A stretch of 64,000 bases of DNA. Source: JAXMHB01 sp046346965 (GTDB taxonomy: Bacteria; Pseudomonadota; Gammaproteobacteria; Xanthomonadales; SZUA-5). The notes beneath the pieces were generated by a model, which made no database searches, was not told the DNA's origin, and worked only from the letters and a program-made list of their open reading frames with translations. Position 1 is the stretch's first letter. Every line of letters starts with the position of its first letter. Below are positions 24,615 to 32,695 of this stretch, one piece after another. The translations under genes and the position numbers were made by a program. The DNA lies in the NCBI GenBank assembly GCA_046346965.1, contig JAXMHB010000001.1:372001-436000 (forward strand), read 5' to 3'.

Positions 24615-25855
24615 TGGCTGGCGAGCGCACGACGACGATGACGGGCTTGCTTGGCTGGCTGGACCAGCGCCTGCCGGTGATCGATTTCTGGAACAAGCAC
24701 GCGGGGCAGTACTACGCTCCGAAGAACTTCAACTTCTGGTACTACTTCGGCGTGCTGTCCGGGGTAGTGCTGGTCAACCAGTTGGTGACCGGCATCTTCC
24801 TGACCATGCACTACAAGCCGAGCGCGGCCGAGGCTTTCTCCTCGGTCGAGTACATCATGCGCGACGTCGAGTGGGGCTGGTTGATTCGCTACATGCATTC
24901 AACCGGTGCGTCCTTCTTCTTCATCGTCGTCTACCTGCACATGTTCCGTGCGCTGCTGTACGGGTCGTACCAGAAGCCGCGTGAACTGGTCTGGGTGCTG
25001 GGCATGCTGATCTTCCTGGCGCTGATGGCCGAGGCCTTCATGGGCTACGTGCTGCCCTGGGGCCAGATGTCCTTCTGGGGCGCGCAGGTGATCGTCTCGC
25101 TGTTTGGCGCGATTCCCTTCATCGGTCCGGATCTGGTGCAGTGGATCCAGGGCGACTTCCTGCCCTCGGATGCCACCATCAACCGCTTTTTCGCGCTGCA
25201 CGTGGTGGCGCTGCCGATCGCGCTCTTGCTGCTGGTCGTGCTGCACCTGGGTGCGCTGCATGAAGTGGGCTCGAACAACCCGGACGGCGTGGACATCAAG
25301 AAGAAGAAAGACGCCAGCGGCAAGCCGCTCGACGGCATTCCCTTCCACCCGTACTACACGGTGAAAGACACCTTCGGCACCGGCGTGTTCCTGATCCTGT
25401 TTGCCTTCGTCATCTTCTTCGAACCGACCTTCGGCAATCTGTTCCTGGAGTACGACAACTTTGCGCCGGCCGACCCGATGGTGACGCCGCTGCACATCAA
25501 GCCGGTGTGGTACTTCACGCCCTACTACGCGATGCTGCGCGCCATTCCGGACAAGCTCGCGGGCGTGATGGTCATGGGCGCCGCGGTCACCATCCTGTTC
25601 CTGTTGCCGTGGCTGGATCGCAGCCCGGTGCGTTCGATCCGCTACCGCGGCCCGCTGACCAAGCTGGCGCTGGCCATTTTCGTGGTGGCCTTCGTGACGC
25701 TGGGCTGGTTGGGTCTGCAGGCGGGTAGCGAGACGCAGAAGCTCGTCGCGCAGATCTGCACGGCCATCTACTTCCTGTTCTTCATTCTCATGCCGGTGTA
25801 CACCAAGATGGACGCGGTGAAGCCGGTGCCTGACCGGGTGACCATGCATGATTAA
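24611..25855 (+). CDS. petB: Ubiquinol-cytochrome c reductase, cytochrome b subunit
   Basis: A 414-residue integral membrane protein with eight expected helices. GYVLPWGQMSFWGAQVI forms the Qo-site helix and PPYF-like functions are carried by HIKPVWYFTPYYAMLRAIP. The heme-ligating His residues are in MHSTGASFFFIVVYLHMFRA and FFALHVVALPIALLLLVVLHL. It is the quinol-oxidising core of complex III. It is translationally linked to petA (ATGATG at the petA stop) and to petC (eight-base overlap). Confidence 0.97.
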   Translation: MMAGERTTTMTGLLGWLDQRLPVIDFWNKHAGQYYAPKNFNFWYYFGVLSGVVLVNQLVTGIFLTMHYKPSAAEAFSSVEYIMRDVEWGWLIRYMHSTGASFFFIVVYLHMFRALLYGSYQKPRELVWVLGMLIFLALMAEAFMGYVLPWGQMSFWGAQVIVSLFGAIPFIGPDLVQWIQGDFLPSDATINRFFALHVVALPIALLLLVVLHLGALHEVGSNNPDGVDIKKKKDASGKPLDGIPFHPYYTVKDTFGTGVFLILFAFVIFFEPTFGNLFLEYDNFAPADPMVTPLHIKPVWYFTPYYAMLRAIPDKLAGVMVMGAAVTILFLLPWLDRSPVRSIRYRGPLTKLALAIFVVAFVTLGWLGLQAGSETQKLVAQICTAIYFLFFILMPVYTKMDAVKPVPDRVTMHD

Positions 25856-26609
25856 GCGCCTGCTTCCCCTGTTGTTCGTGTTCGCCTCCGGCGTGGCCGC
25901 AGCGGCCGAAGAGGGCCCGCCGCTGATGCAGTCGGGTGCCAACATCACTGATCAGGCCTCGCTGCAGCGTGGCGCGCAGCTGTACTTCAACTACTGCGCC
26001 AGCTGCCATTCGCTGCAGTACATGCGCTACTCGCGTCTGGCGAAGGATCTGGGCCTCAGCGAAGAGCAGGTCATGAAGAACCTGAACTTCACCGGTGCCA
26101 AGTTCGGCGACACGATCCACGTATCGATGCCGGCAGGTCTGGGTGATCAGGCCGTCGGCAGCGAGGACTGGTTCGGCAAGTCGCCGCCAGACCTCTCGCT
26201 GGTGGCGCGCGTCCGCGGTACCGACTGGATCTACAGCTACATGCTGTCCTTCTATCCGGACCCGACTCGCCCGAGCGGCTGGAACAACACCATCTTCCCG
26301 AATGCCAGCATGCCGCACGTGCTGTGGGAGCGTCAGGGCATCCAGACCTTGCGCGTGGCGAGCGCTGACGAAGCGGCAGGCGAGGGTGGCCATGCCGAAG
26401 GTCCGACTTTCGATCTGGTCAAGCCGGGCAGCCGCAGCGCCGAGGAATACCGTGGCGATGTCCGCGACCTCAGCGCCTTCCTGCAGTACGTCGGCGAGCC
26501 GGCGGCGCTGCAGCGCGAGAAGTACGGCATCTGGGTGCTGTTGTATCTGCTGCTGTTTACCGGCGTCGCCTACCTGCTCAAGCACGAATACTGGAAAGAC
26601 GTGCACTGA
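25848..26609 (+). CDS. petC: Ubiquinol-cytochrome c reductase, cytochrome c1 subunit
   Basis: A 253-residue protein with a cleavable signal (MIKRLLPLLFVFASGVAAAA), the heme c attachment motif CASCH in FNYCASCHSLQYMRY, and a C-terminal anchor helix (GIWVLLYLLLFTGVAYLL). It is the electron exit subunit of complex III. A strong terminator follows, so petABC forms its own transcription unit. Confidence 0.97.
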   Translation: MIKRLLPLLFVFASGVAAAAEEGPPLMQSGANITDQASLQRGAQLYFNYCASCHSLQYMRYSRLAKDLGLSEEQVMKNLNFTGAKFGDTIHVSMPAGLGDQAVGSEDWFGKSPPDLSLVARVRGTDWIYSYMLSFYPDPTRPSGWNNTIFPNASMPHVLWERQGIQTLRVASADEAAGEGGHAEGPTFDLVKPGSRSAEEYRGDVRDLSAFLQYVGEPAALQREKYGIWVLLYLLLFTGVAYLLKHEYWKDVH

Positions 26610-26634
26610 TCGAGTCGGTTACACCCGAGTTCAC

Positions 26635-26666
26635 ACAAGCCCCGGCCAGCCCGGGGCTTGTTGTTT
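26635..26666 (+). terminator. Rho-independent terminator after petABC
   Basis: CAAGCCCCGG (26636-26645) and CCGGGGCTTG (26651-26660) form a perfect 10-bp stem with a five-base loop, followed by TTGTTT. It lies 26 bases after the petC stop. The rest of the gap to sspA (to 26908) holds no gene. Confidence 0.88.
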
Positions 26667-26908
26667 ATGCGGACCAAGGGCGTGACGGGTGACAGCGCGG
26701 CGCAAGTGCGATGGCAGCAGCGATCCGTCGCGCGACAGCGCAAGCCATGTGCCCAAGTGCCTGTCCCCCCGCCCCCTGACCCTTGCCCCGCTTTTTCTAG
26801 TCCTTGGCTCCGGTAGATTCGACAGCGCGGCTCCGCTAGTCTGGTTGCTACCGCAAGTGCCGGGATCTACACACGATGTCGCCGCCGGGACCGCGATCAC
26901 GTAGTGCC

Positions 26909-27502
26909 ATGACCTTGTTTTCGCACATCGACTGTCCGCGCTCGCATGCCACGCGGATCGTGCTCGCGGTGAAGGGTTTGCCGCACGAGTTGGTCTATGT
27001 GGACCCGAGCAAACCACCGGCCGATCTGGTGGCAGCGGTACCTAGTCTGGAGTTGCCGACGCTGATGGAGCGTGAGGTCGTGCTCTATGAGCCACGCATC
27101 ATCGCCGAGTACCTGGACGAGCGCTTTCCGCATCCGCCGCTGCTGCCCAGCGATCCGTTGGGTCGTGCCCGTGCGCGGTTGACCAGCCATCGCGTCGACG
27201 TCGAATGGGGAACGCCGTTGGCGCAGTTGCGTCGCAACGCCGATGACGAACTCCGCGAACGCCTGCGCGCCGACCTGGCTGAATCGGACCCGCTGTTCAA
27301 GGCGGCGAAGTTCTTCATGAGCGTCGAATTCGGTCTGGCGGACTGTATGCTGCTGCCGGTACTGTGGCGTCTGCCCAGCGTCGGGATCGCATTGCGCGAG
27401 CTGGGCCCGGGGATCGACGCCTATGCACAGCGTCTGTTCCAGACGCCGCTGTTTCAGCGGACCTTGTCCGACAGCGAGCGAGCACTGGGCAGTCAGCGCT
27501 AA
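26909..27502 (+). CDS. sspA: Stringent starvation protein A (GST-fold RNA polymerase-associated protein)
   Basis: A 197-residue glutathione-S-transferase-fold protein. The thioredoxin-like N-terminal half (SHIDCPRSHATRIVLAVKGL and on to LPTLMEREVVLYEPRIIAEY) precedes a helical C-terminal half. Its place after petABC and before sspB is the classical order in beta/gammaproteobacteria. SspA binds RNA polymerase and helps stress and stationary-phase transcription. I start at MTLFSHIDC; an ATG at 26876 adds 11 atypical residues. Confidence 0.92.
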   Translation: MTLFSHIDCPRSHATRIVLAVKGLPHELVYVDPSKPPADLVAAVPSLELPTLMEREVVLYEPRIIAEYLDERFPHPPLLPSDPLGRARARLTSHRVDVEWGTPLAQLRRNADDELRERLRADLAESDPLFKAAKFFMSVEFGLADCMLLPVLWRLPSVGIALRELGPGIDAYAQRLFQTPLFQRTLSDSERALGSQR

Positions 27503-27569
27503 GCGCCTGCCGCCTCACCGCGATCGCTCCATTCATATCAGTACGCCCGAAACGGGCGCAGGAATCGCC

Positions 27570-28028
27570 ATGGAAATGACCAGCACGCGGCCCTACCTGA
27601 TCCGCGCCATTTACGAGTGGATCGTGGACAACCGCTGCACGCCCTACCTGTTGGCGGACGCCACCCAGCGCGGCATCCGCGTGCCGGCGCAGGCAATCAA
27701 AGACGGTCAGGTGGTGCTGAATCTGGCGCCGATGGCGGTCGATCGCCTGGAGTTGGGCGCCACCGAGGTCCGCTTCAATGCGCGCTTTTCGGGCGTCAGT
27801 CAGTCGGTCAGCGTGCCGGTGACGGCGGTGCTGGCGGTGTACGCCAAGGAGAATGGACAGGGCATGATGTTCCCGCCGGAAAGCGAGGAAGCGCCGGAGG
27901 AGGTGGCCGAATCGGCGGACAGCAGCCCGGTCGCACCGATGGCAGCCGTACCGGCACCGGAGTCGGCGCCCATCGATGGCGGTGACAAGCCAGACCGACC
28001 GCGGCCCTCGCTGCGCATCGTCAAGTAG
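27570..28028 (+). CDS. sspB: ClpXP protease specificity-enhancing factor SspB
   Basis: A 152-residue protein. The substrate-binding domain (MTSTRPYLIRAIYEWIVDNR through AVYAKENGQGMMF) is followed by an acidic, flexible Ala/Pro/Glu linker. The C-terminal tail ends PSLRIVK, the ClpX-binding peptide (LRVVK in Escherichia coli). SspB delivers ssrA-tagged proteins to ClpXP. AGGA lies six bases before the ATG at 27570. Its last eight bases overlap the converging DUF3301 gene. Confidence 0.95.
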   Translation: MEMTSTRPYLIRAIYEWIVDNRCTPYLLADATQRGIRVPAQAIKDGQVVLNLAPMAVDRLELGATEVRFNARFSGVSQSVSVPVTAVLAVYAKENGQGMMFPPESEEAPEEVAESADSSPVAPMAAVPAPESAPIDGGDKPDRPRPSLRIVK

Positions 28029-28368
28029 AGGCGTCAGGCGGAATCCACAGTTCCGCGGTCCCCGAGGCCGTCGGCATCTCGATCCAAGCCAGCTGGCCGG
28101 CGAGGAGACGCAGACGGCCGTGTCGGCGCTCGGTGCCTTGGGCGCTGACGTCGAACTGGTAGTCCAATTGCCAGCGCAGTTGCCCGCGATCACGCACCAG
28201 TCGCGCCGATTGCAGCGACACCTGGTTGTCGAGCCACTGCAGGCCGGCGTCCTTGCACGCCTGCTGTGCCAGTGCCAGGGCCATCTCGTGCGCTTGACGC
28301 AGCCATTGCCAAACCATTACCGCGGTGGCGAGCAGGAGCAGGCCCAACAGTTCAGGCAGTACATTCAC
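28021..28368 (-). CDS. DUF3301 domain membrane-anchored protein
   Basis: A 115-residue protein with a single N-terminal helix (LPELLGLLLLATAVMVWQWL) followed by AHEMALALAQQACKDAGLQWLDNQVSLQS, a hallmark of DUF3301, and a small beta domain exposed to the cytoplasm or periplasm. Its function is unknown. It converges with sspB. The 178-base region to the kinase gene holds no further gene; TACAAT at 28506 could be a -10 box for the kinase. Confidence 0.82.
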   Translation of the reverse strand: MNVLPELLGLLLLATAVMVWQWLRQAHEMALALAQQACKDAGLQWLDNQVSLQSARLVRDRGQLRWQLDYQFDVSAQGTERRHGRLRLLAGQLAWIEMPTASGTAELWIPPDAST

Positions 28369-28546
28369 GGCGGGGTCCTGTGCGGCGCGGAGTGAATCCT
28401 CTCAGGTGCGGCGGCTGGCACCGCAGTTCAAGAGCATGCGGACGATGAGCGCATGCGCGCGTCGGCGCAATGCCTGCGGGTGGCGATTCTGCCGGGCACT
28501 CCGGCTACAATGCCGAGTTCTTGAGTGACGGAAGCGTGACCGACGC

Positions 28547-31039
28547 GTGGCGCCCATTTCGATCCCCGGCTATGCGATTGAGCGCGAACTCGGCGTCGGC
28601 GGGATGGCGCGCGTCTATCTGGCCATTCAAACCTCGCTGGAGCGTCGGGTTGCGCTGAAGGTGATGGCGCCGGCACTGGCGGCCGATGCCAGCTTCTCGA
28701 AGCGCTTTCTGCGCGAGGCGCGCACCATTGCCTCGCTGACGCATCCGCATATCGTTGCGGTGTATGAGGTCGGCGTCACGCCGGATCATCTGCATTATTT
28801 CTCGATGCAGTATCTGCCGGGCGGCGATTTTGCCCAGCGTATGCGCCGCGGCGTTGATCAGGCCGAGATTGTGCGGGTGCTGACCGGTATCGCCAAAGCG
28901 CTGGGCTTCGCCCATCAGCAGGGCGTGGTGCACCGTGATGTGACGCCTGCCAACATCATGTTCGATGCCTCGGACACGCCGCAGCTGACCGATTTCGGGA
29001 TTGCCCGTGCGCTCAGCGGATCGACGCGCATCACCAGCACCGGCGTCAGCATCGGCACCAGCAATTACATGAGCCCGGAGCAGGCGCGCGGTGGCGAGAT
29101 TGATGCGCGCTCCGACCTCTACAGTCTGGGCGCCTTGGCCTTCGAAGCCCTGACCGGGCGTCCGCCTTATCAGGGGCCCGACGGTTTTGCGGTCGCCTAT
29201 GCGCATGTGTTCGAGCCGATTCCGCGGCTGCCGCCCGAATGCAAGCAGTGGCAGGCCTTCATCGACAAGGCGCTGGCCAAGGATCCCAAGGATCGCTTTA
29301 CCAGCGCCGACGAGTTCATCGCTGGCTTGCAGACCATCGCTTTGGGCGAGACCGCGCCGTCTCCAGCCCAGCCGCTGATGCCGGTACGCGAGCAGGCCGT
29401 GGTCGCGACGGAAGCCCGCAACAGCACCACGGCGGTCTACGACAATCTCGCCCGCCAGATCGGCCCGCCCGGCAAGCCACGGCCATGGCCGCGGGTGGCG
29501 GCGCTGGTGCTGCTGCTCGGTGGTTTGGGGGCGATTGGTTATGGGGTGTGGACGCAATCGGCGTCCGGACCGCCCCCAGTGGTTGCTCCGGTGCAGCCGG
29601 CGCCGCCGAAAGCGACGCCCAACCCGCCAGTGGCGACGGTGCCGGTCGCGACGCCGCCGAGCGAGCCAGTCGTCAGTTCGGAACCGCCTGAGGCCAGCGA
29701 GGGGCTGGAGGGCGACTTGCCGCTGCCCGATCCGGCGACGCTGCCGGCGGCGGCTGACTACGGCCCGGTGACGCCGGCAGAGCGCGTCGCGGCCTTGCTA
29801 GACCTCGGGCAGGCGCTGCTGAAAATGCAGCGCCTTCAACTGCCGCCCGAAGCCAATGCCACGCTGATGTACACCCGCGTGTTGAGCCTGCAGCCTGACA
29901 ACGAGACGGCGCGCAAAGGGTTGGAGGCGGTCGTCGATGTCTACATCCAGCTGGCTTCGGTGGAGCTGGACGCACTGCGCATCACCGAGGGCAAGGAGCG
30001 CCTTGAGCGGGCGCGCCAGGTGGCGGGTCTGCCGGGGCTCGACAACGCGGCCTTGCAGCAGCGCATTACCGCAGAGTGGAATCGCCGTATCGACGCCCTG
30101 CGCGAGACTGCCAAGACGGCGCTGGCGCAATGGCGCGGCGCCGAGGCCGAACAGGCGCTTACCCAGGCGTTGTTGTTCGTGCCGGAGGACAAGGCGCTGC
30201 TGGCGCTGCTGGCGGAAGCGCGTCGGATCGGCAAGCCGGGTTATGTATTCCGCGATGCCGCGGATACCCCTGAGTTGATCATCGTCGGCACCGGCGATGT
30301 ACTGCTGACGGGCACCCGTCGCGGGGCGGATGTGCGTGTGCCGATCGCCACGCCCTTTGCCGTGGGCCGCAATGAGGTGACGGTGGGCGAGTTCAAGCGC
30401 TTCGTCGAGGCCACCCGCTACACGGTGACGCGCGAGGCTTGTCGCAACCGGGAAGGCTTCTTTGGGTCCTCGCGCGAGCGCACCTGGCGCGATCCCAGCT
30501 TCAAACAGAGCGATAGTCACCCGGTGGTGTGTGTCGGTCAGGTCGATGCGGTGGCCTACGTGGACTGGCTTTCGCGTTCCACCGGTAAGCGTTATCGACT
30601 GCTGAGTGAAGCCGAATGGCAGTATCTCGCGCGCCAGGTGAAGACCAAGGCCTGCGCCAGCGGCAACCGCGCCGACCAGCGCTACAAGAAGGAAGTCGGC
30701 GGCGGCGATGTGCTGTCCTGCGATGACGGTCAGGCCTACACCGCGCCAGTGCGTCGTTTTGAGGCCTCCGCGCCGGGCCTCTATGATATCGAGGGCAACG
30801 TGCGCGAATGGGTGGCCGACTGCGCCAACGACACGCATAGCGGACACGCGGCCGACCAGAAGGCCCGCACTACGGGCAGCTGCGACGAGCGCATGGTGAT
30901 GGGCACCGCCTGGCACAGCGATACCGATGAGCAAGCGGTGCTGGTGCGGCGGGCCGAAAGCCGAGACTGGCTCAGCAATACCACGGGTTTTCGCGTGGCG
31001 CGCGATCTCGACACGCCGGCAGCGCCCGGCAAACCGTAA
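28547..31039 (+). CDS. Transmembrane Ser/Thr protein kinase fused to a formylglycine-generating-enzyme-like domain
   Basis: An 830-residue protein. The Hanks-type kinase (1-265) has a G-loop GVGGMARV, K38, the catalytic loop HRDVTPAN (D131) and DFG (149-151). The Lys normally found two residues after the catalytic Asp is Thr133. One membrane helix (about 317-336) and a Pro-rich linker lead to a helical region (400-590) and a C-terminal FGE/SUMF1-like sulfatase-modifying domain (about 600-825; FAVGRNEVTVGEFKRFVEAT, LLSEAEWQYLARQ, GNVREWVADC). Such domains often bind or sense ligands. The start is GTG with a distant GGAAG. The FHA protein downstream is the likely phospho-partner. Confidence 0.9.
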   Translation: MAPISIPGYAIERELGVGGMARVYLAIQTSLERRVALKVMAPALAADASFSKRFLREARTIASLTHPHIVAVYEVGVTPDHLHYFSMQYLPGGDFAQRMRRGVDQAEIVRVLTGIAKALGFAHQQGVVHRDVTPANIMFDASDTPQLTDFGIARALSGSTRITSTGVSIGTSNYMSPEQARGGEIDARSDLYSLGALAFEALTGRPPYQGPDGFAVAYAHVFEPIPRLPPECKQWQAFIDKALAKDPKDRFTSADEFIAGLQTIALGETAPSPAQPLMPVREQAVVATEARNSTTAVYDNLARQIGPPGKPRPWPRVAALVLLLGGLGAIGYGVWTQSASGPPPVVAPVQPAPPKATPNPPVATVPVATPPSEPVVSSEPPEASEGLEGDLPLPDPATLPAAADYGPVTPAERVAALLDLGQALLKMQRLQLPPEANATLMYTRVLSLQPDNETARKGLEAVVDVYIQLASVELDALRITEGKERLERARQVAGLPGLDNAALQQRITAEWNRRIDALRETAKTALAQWRGAEAEQALTQALLFVPEDKALLALLAEARRIGKPGYVFRDAADTPELIIVGTGDVLLTGTRRGADVRVPIATPFAVGRNEVTVGEFKRFVEATRYTVTREACRNREGFFGSSRERTWRDPSFKQSDSHPVVCVGQVDAVAYVDWLSRSTGKRYRLLSEAEWQYLARQVKTKACASGNRADQRYKKEVGGGDVLSCDDGQAYTAPVRRFEASAPGLYDIEGNVREWVADCANDTHSGHAADQKARTTGSCDERMVMGTAWHSDTDEQAVLVRRAESRDWLSNTTGFRVARDLDTPAAPGKP

Positions 31040-31070
31040 TCGACATCAGAATCAGGTCCCGGGGGGACGC

Positions 31071-31889
31071 ATGAAGCTTCTGTTTCCAGGTGGTGAGCAC
31101 GCACCGGTTGAACTCAACGCCGGCAAGACTGTGCTCGGCAGCGCGCCGGATGCGCGCATCGTGCTGATGGCGCCTGGCATCGCACCGCATCACGCCGAGT
31201 TGGAGGTGAGCGGTGACAGCGTGCGCATCAGCACGCCGCACCCGGACAATGACGTCAGCATCAACGGCAAGCCGCTGGCCGGGCCGAGCGAGGTCAAGCC
31301 GGGCGATTTGATCGCCTTCGCGGGCGTACGCGCGCGTGCAGTGGCGGTCGAGAAAGCAGCGCCGGCGCCGGCGGCGCGCCCGCGCGATGCCGACGTGGAT
31401 GATGACGGTCGCACCAAGGTGCGCGTCGCGCTGCCCAAGTTCGTTCTGCGCGGTGTGTCCGGCGTGACCTTCGGGAAAATTTACCCGGTGCACGGGACCA
31501 TGGTCATCGGTCGCCAGAGCGAGTGTGAGATCGCGATTCCCTCCGAGGAGATCTCGCGCAAGCATGCAGAGCTCAAGGTGACGCCGGATGGCGTGATGGT
31601 CGAGGACATGGGCTCCTCCAACGGCACCTATGTGAATGACCGCCGGGTCACCCGTCAGCTGATGAAGCCGGGCGACGAGCTGCGCCTCGACACCATCCGC
31701 TTCCTGCTGTTGGCGCCCGGCCAGGAGATGCAATCGCCGGCCGCACGTCCGGATGCCGCCAAATCGGCCCCCGCTGCGGCCAAGCCGGCACCAGCCGCCG
31801 GCGGTCGCACCGGACTGATGTGGGCCATCGTCGTGGTCGCCGTGCTGTCGCTGGCGGCCGTGGGCGCCAAGGTCGCGGGACTGTACTGA
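31071..31889 (+). CDS. Double FHA-domain protein with C-terminal membrane anchor
   Basis: A 272-residue protein. A first, divergent FHA-like domain (about 1-95; GSAPDARIVLMAPGIAPHHA) is followed by a canonical FHA domain (about 125-220; VIGRQSECEIAIPSEEISRKH, then SSNGTYVNDRRV). An Ala/Pro linker and a C-terminal hydrophobic helix (GLMWAIVVVAVLSLAAVGAKV) form a tail anchor. FHA domains bind phosphothreonine. The gene starts 31 bases after the kinase stop with a GGGGGGA ribosome site, so the kinase-FHA pair is probably one signalling unit. Confidence 0.88.
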   Translation: MKLLFPGGEHAPVELNAGKTVLGSAPDARIVLMAPGIAPHHAELEVSGDSVRISTPHPDNDVSINGKPLAGPSEVKPGDLIAFAGVRARAVAVEKAAPAPAARPRDADVDDDGRTKVRVALPKFVLRGVSGVTFGKIYPVHGTMVIGRQSECEIAIPSEEISRKHAELKVTPDGVMVEDMGSSNGTYVNDRRVTRQLMKPGDELRLDTIRFLLLAPGQEMQSPAARPDAAKSAPAAAKPAPAAGGRTGLMWAIVVVAVLSLAAVGAKVAGLY

Positions 31890-31908
31890 GCGCAGCGCGA
31901 GCGCCGCG

Positions 31909-32181
31909 TCAGCGTGACCCATAGCGGGCGGCTGAGCGCGCCCGCGCCTTGCCCGCTTCGATCTCGCGATTGCGCGGCAGCGCTTGCGTGACCAGCGACT
32001 GCATCAGCGTACGCGCGGCGGTCTCGACCGCCAGCACCGCCGCGTCGAAGCTGGCCTGATTGGCCTTGGATGGCGCATTGAAGCCGCTCAGCTTGCGCAC
32101 GAACTGCAGCGCCGCATCGTGCAGCTCAGCCTCGCTGGCCGGCGGGTCAAAGTTGAACAGCGTGCGGATGTTTCGGCACAT
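31909..32181 (-). CDS. DUF2277 family protein
   Basis: A 90-residue protein beginning MCRNIRTLFNFDPPASEAEL, with LQFVRKLSGFNAPSKANQASF, both signatures of DUF2277. The ATG at 32181 has AGGAGG upstream and gives the family length; the ATG at 32211 is rejected. It is a small cytoplasmic protein of unknown function, with an Arg/Ala-rich tail. It shares its strand with the next two genes but not obviously an operon. Confidence 0.85.
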   Translation of the reverse strand: MCRNIRTLFNFDPPASEAELHDAALQFVRKLSGFNAPSKANQASFDAAVLAVETAARTLMQSLVTQALPRNREIEAGKARARSAARYGSR

Positions 32182-32241
32182 GGCAGCCTCCTGCCGGCGA
32201 CGCCGGTGCACGCGGCACCGGCGCAGGCAGTTCCGATCCGA

Positions 32242-32595
32242 TTACTGGCAATCCTTGGCGTGGATCACGGCGAGCTTGGCAACCGCTTCGGCCAGCGAGT
32301 CGGTGAAGGCGTCGCGGTCATTGTTGTCCCAGGCCTGCGCCATGCCGAGCGAGGCATTGGCCAGATCCTCGTCCTCTTCGGCCGCGGCGATTTGCGCCAG
32401 GCCCTCGACCGTCTGCGCCAGCCCGAGGTGCTCGGAGCTGCCCTCGTCCATCTGCAGATTTGCATCATCCAGCGCGACGCCGATGGTGGTCAGCGCCTCA
32501 CCCAACTCATCGACCTGCTCACAGCTCAGCACGGCTTCGGCATGCGCCTGGCTCGCGCCGATGAGCAAAGACAGCGACAGCAGCAGCTTCTTCAT
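32242..32595 (-). CDS. Small secreted acidic protein, unknown
   Basis: A 117-residue protein with a strong signal peptide (MKKLLLSLSLLIGASQAHAE). The mature part is acidic and helical and has only two cysteines, one near its start (SCEQ) and one at the penultimate residue (KDCQ), so a disulphide clamp is plausible. No family is recognised. A gap of 100 bases separates it from the radical SAM gene upstream. Confidence 0.7.
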   Translation of the reverse strand: MKKLLLSLSLLIGASQAHAEAVLSCEQVDELGEALTTIGVALDDANLQMDEGSSEHLGLAQTVEGLAQIAAAEEDEDLANASLGMAQAWDNNDRDAFTDSLAEAVAKLAVIHAKDCQ

Positions 32596-32695
32596 GGACT
32601 TCCCCCAGTCATCACCCCAGGCGGCGCCCGGATGGACACCGCCCGATCACGCTACGCCTGCGGCTGCGCGCCGTAAAGCCGCGGTCCGCCAGGAA

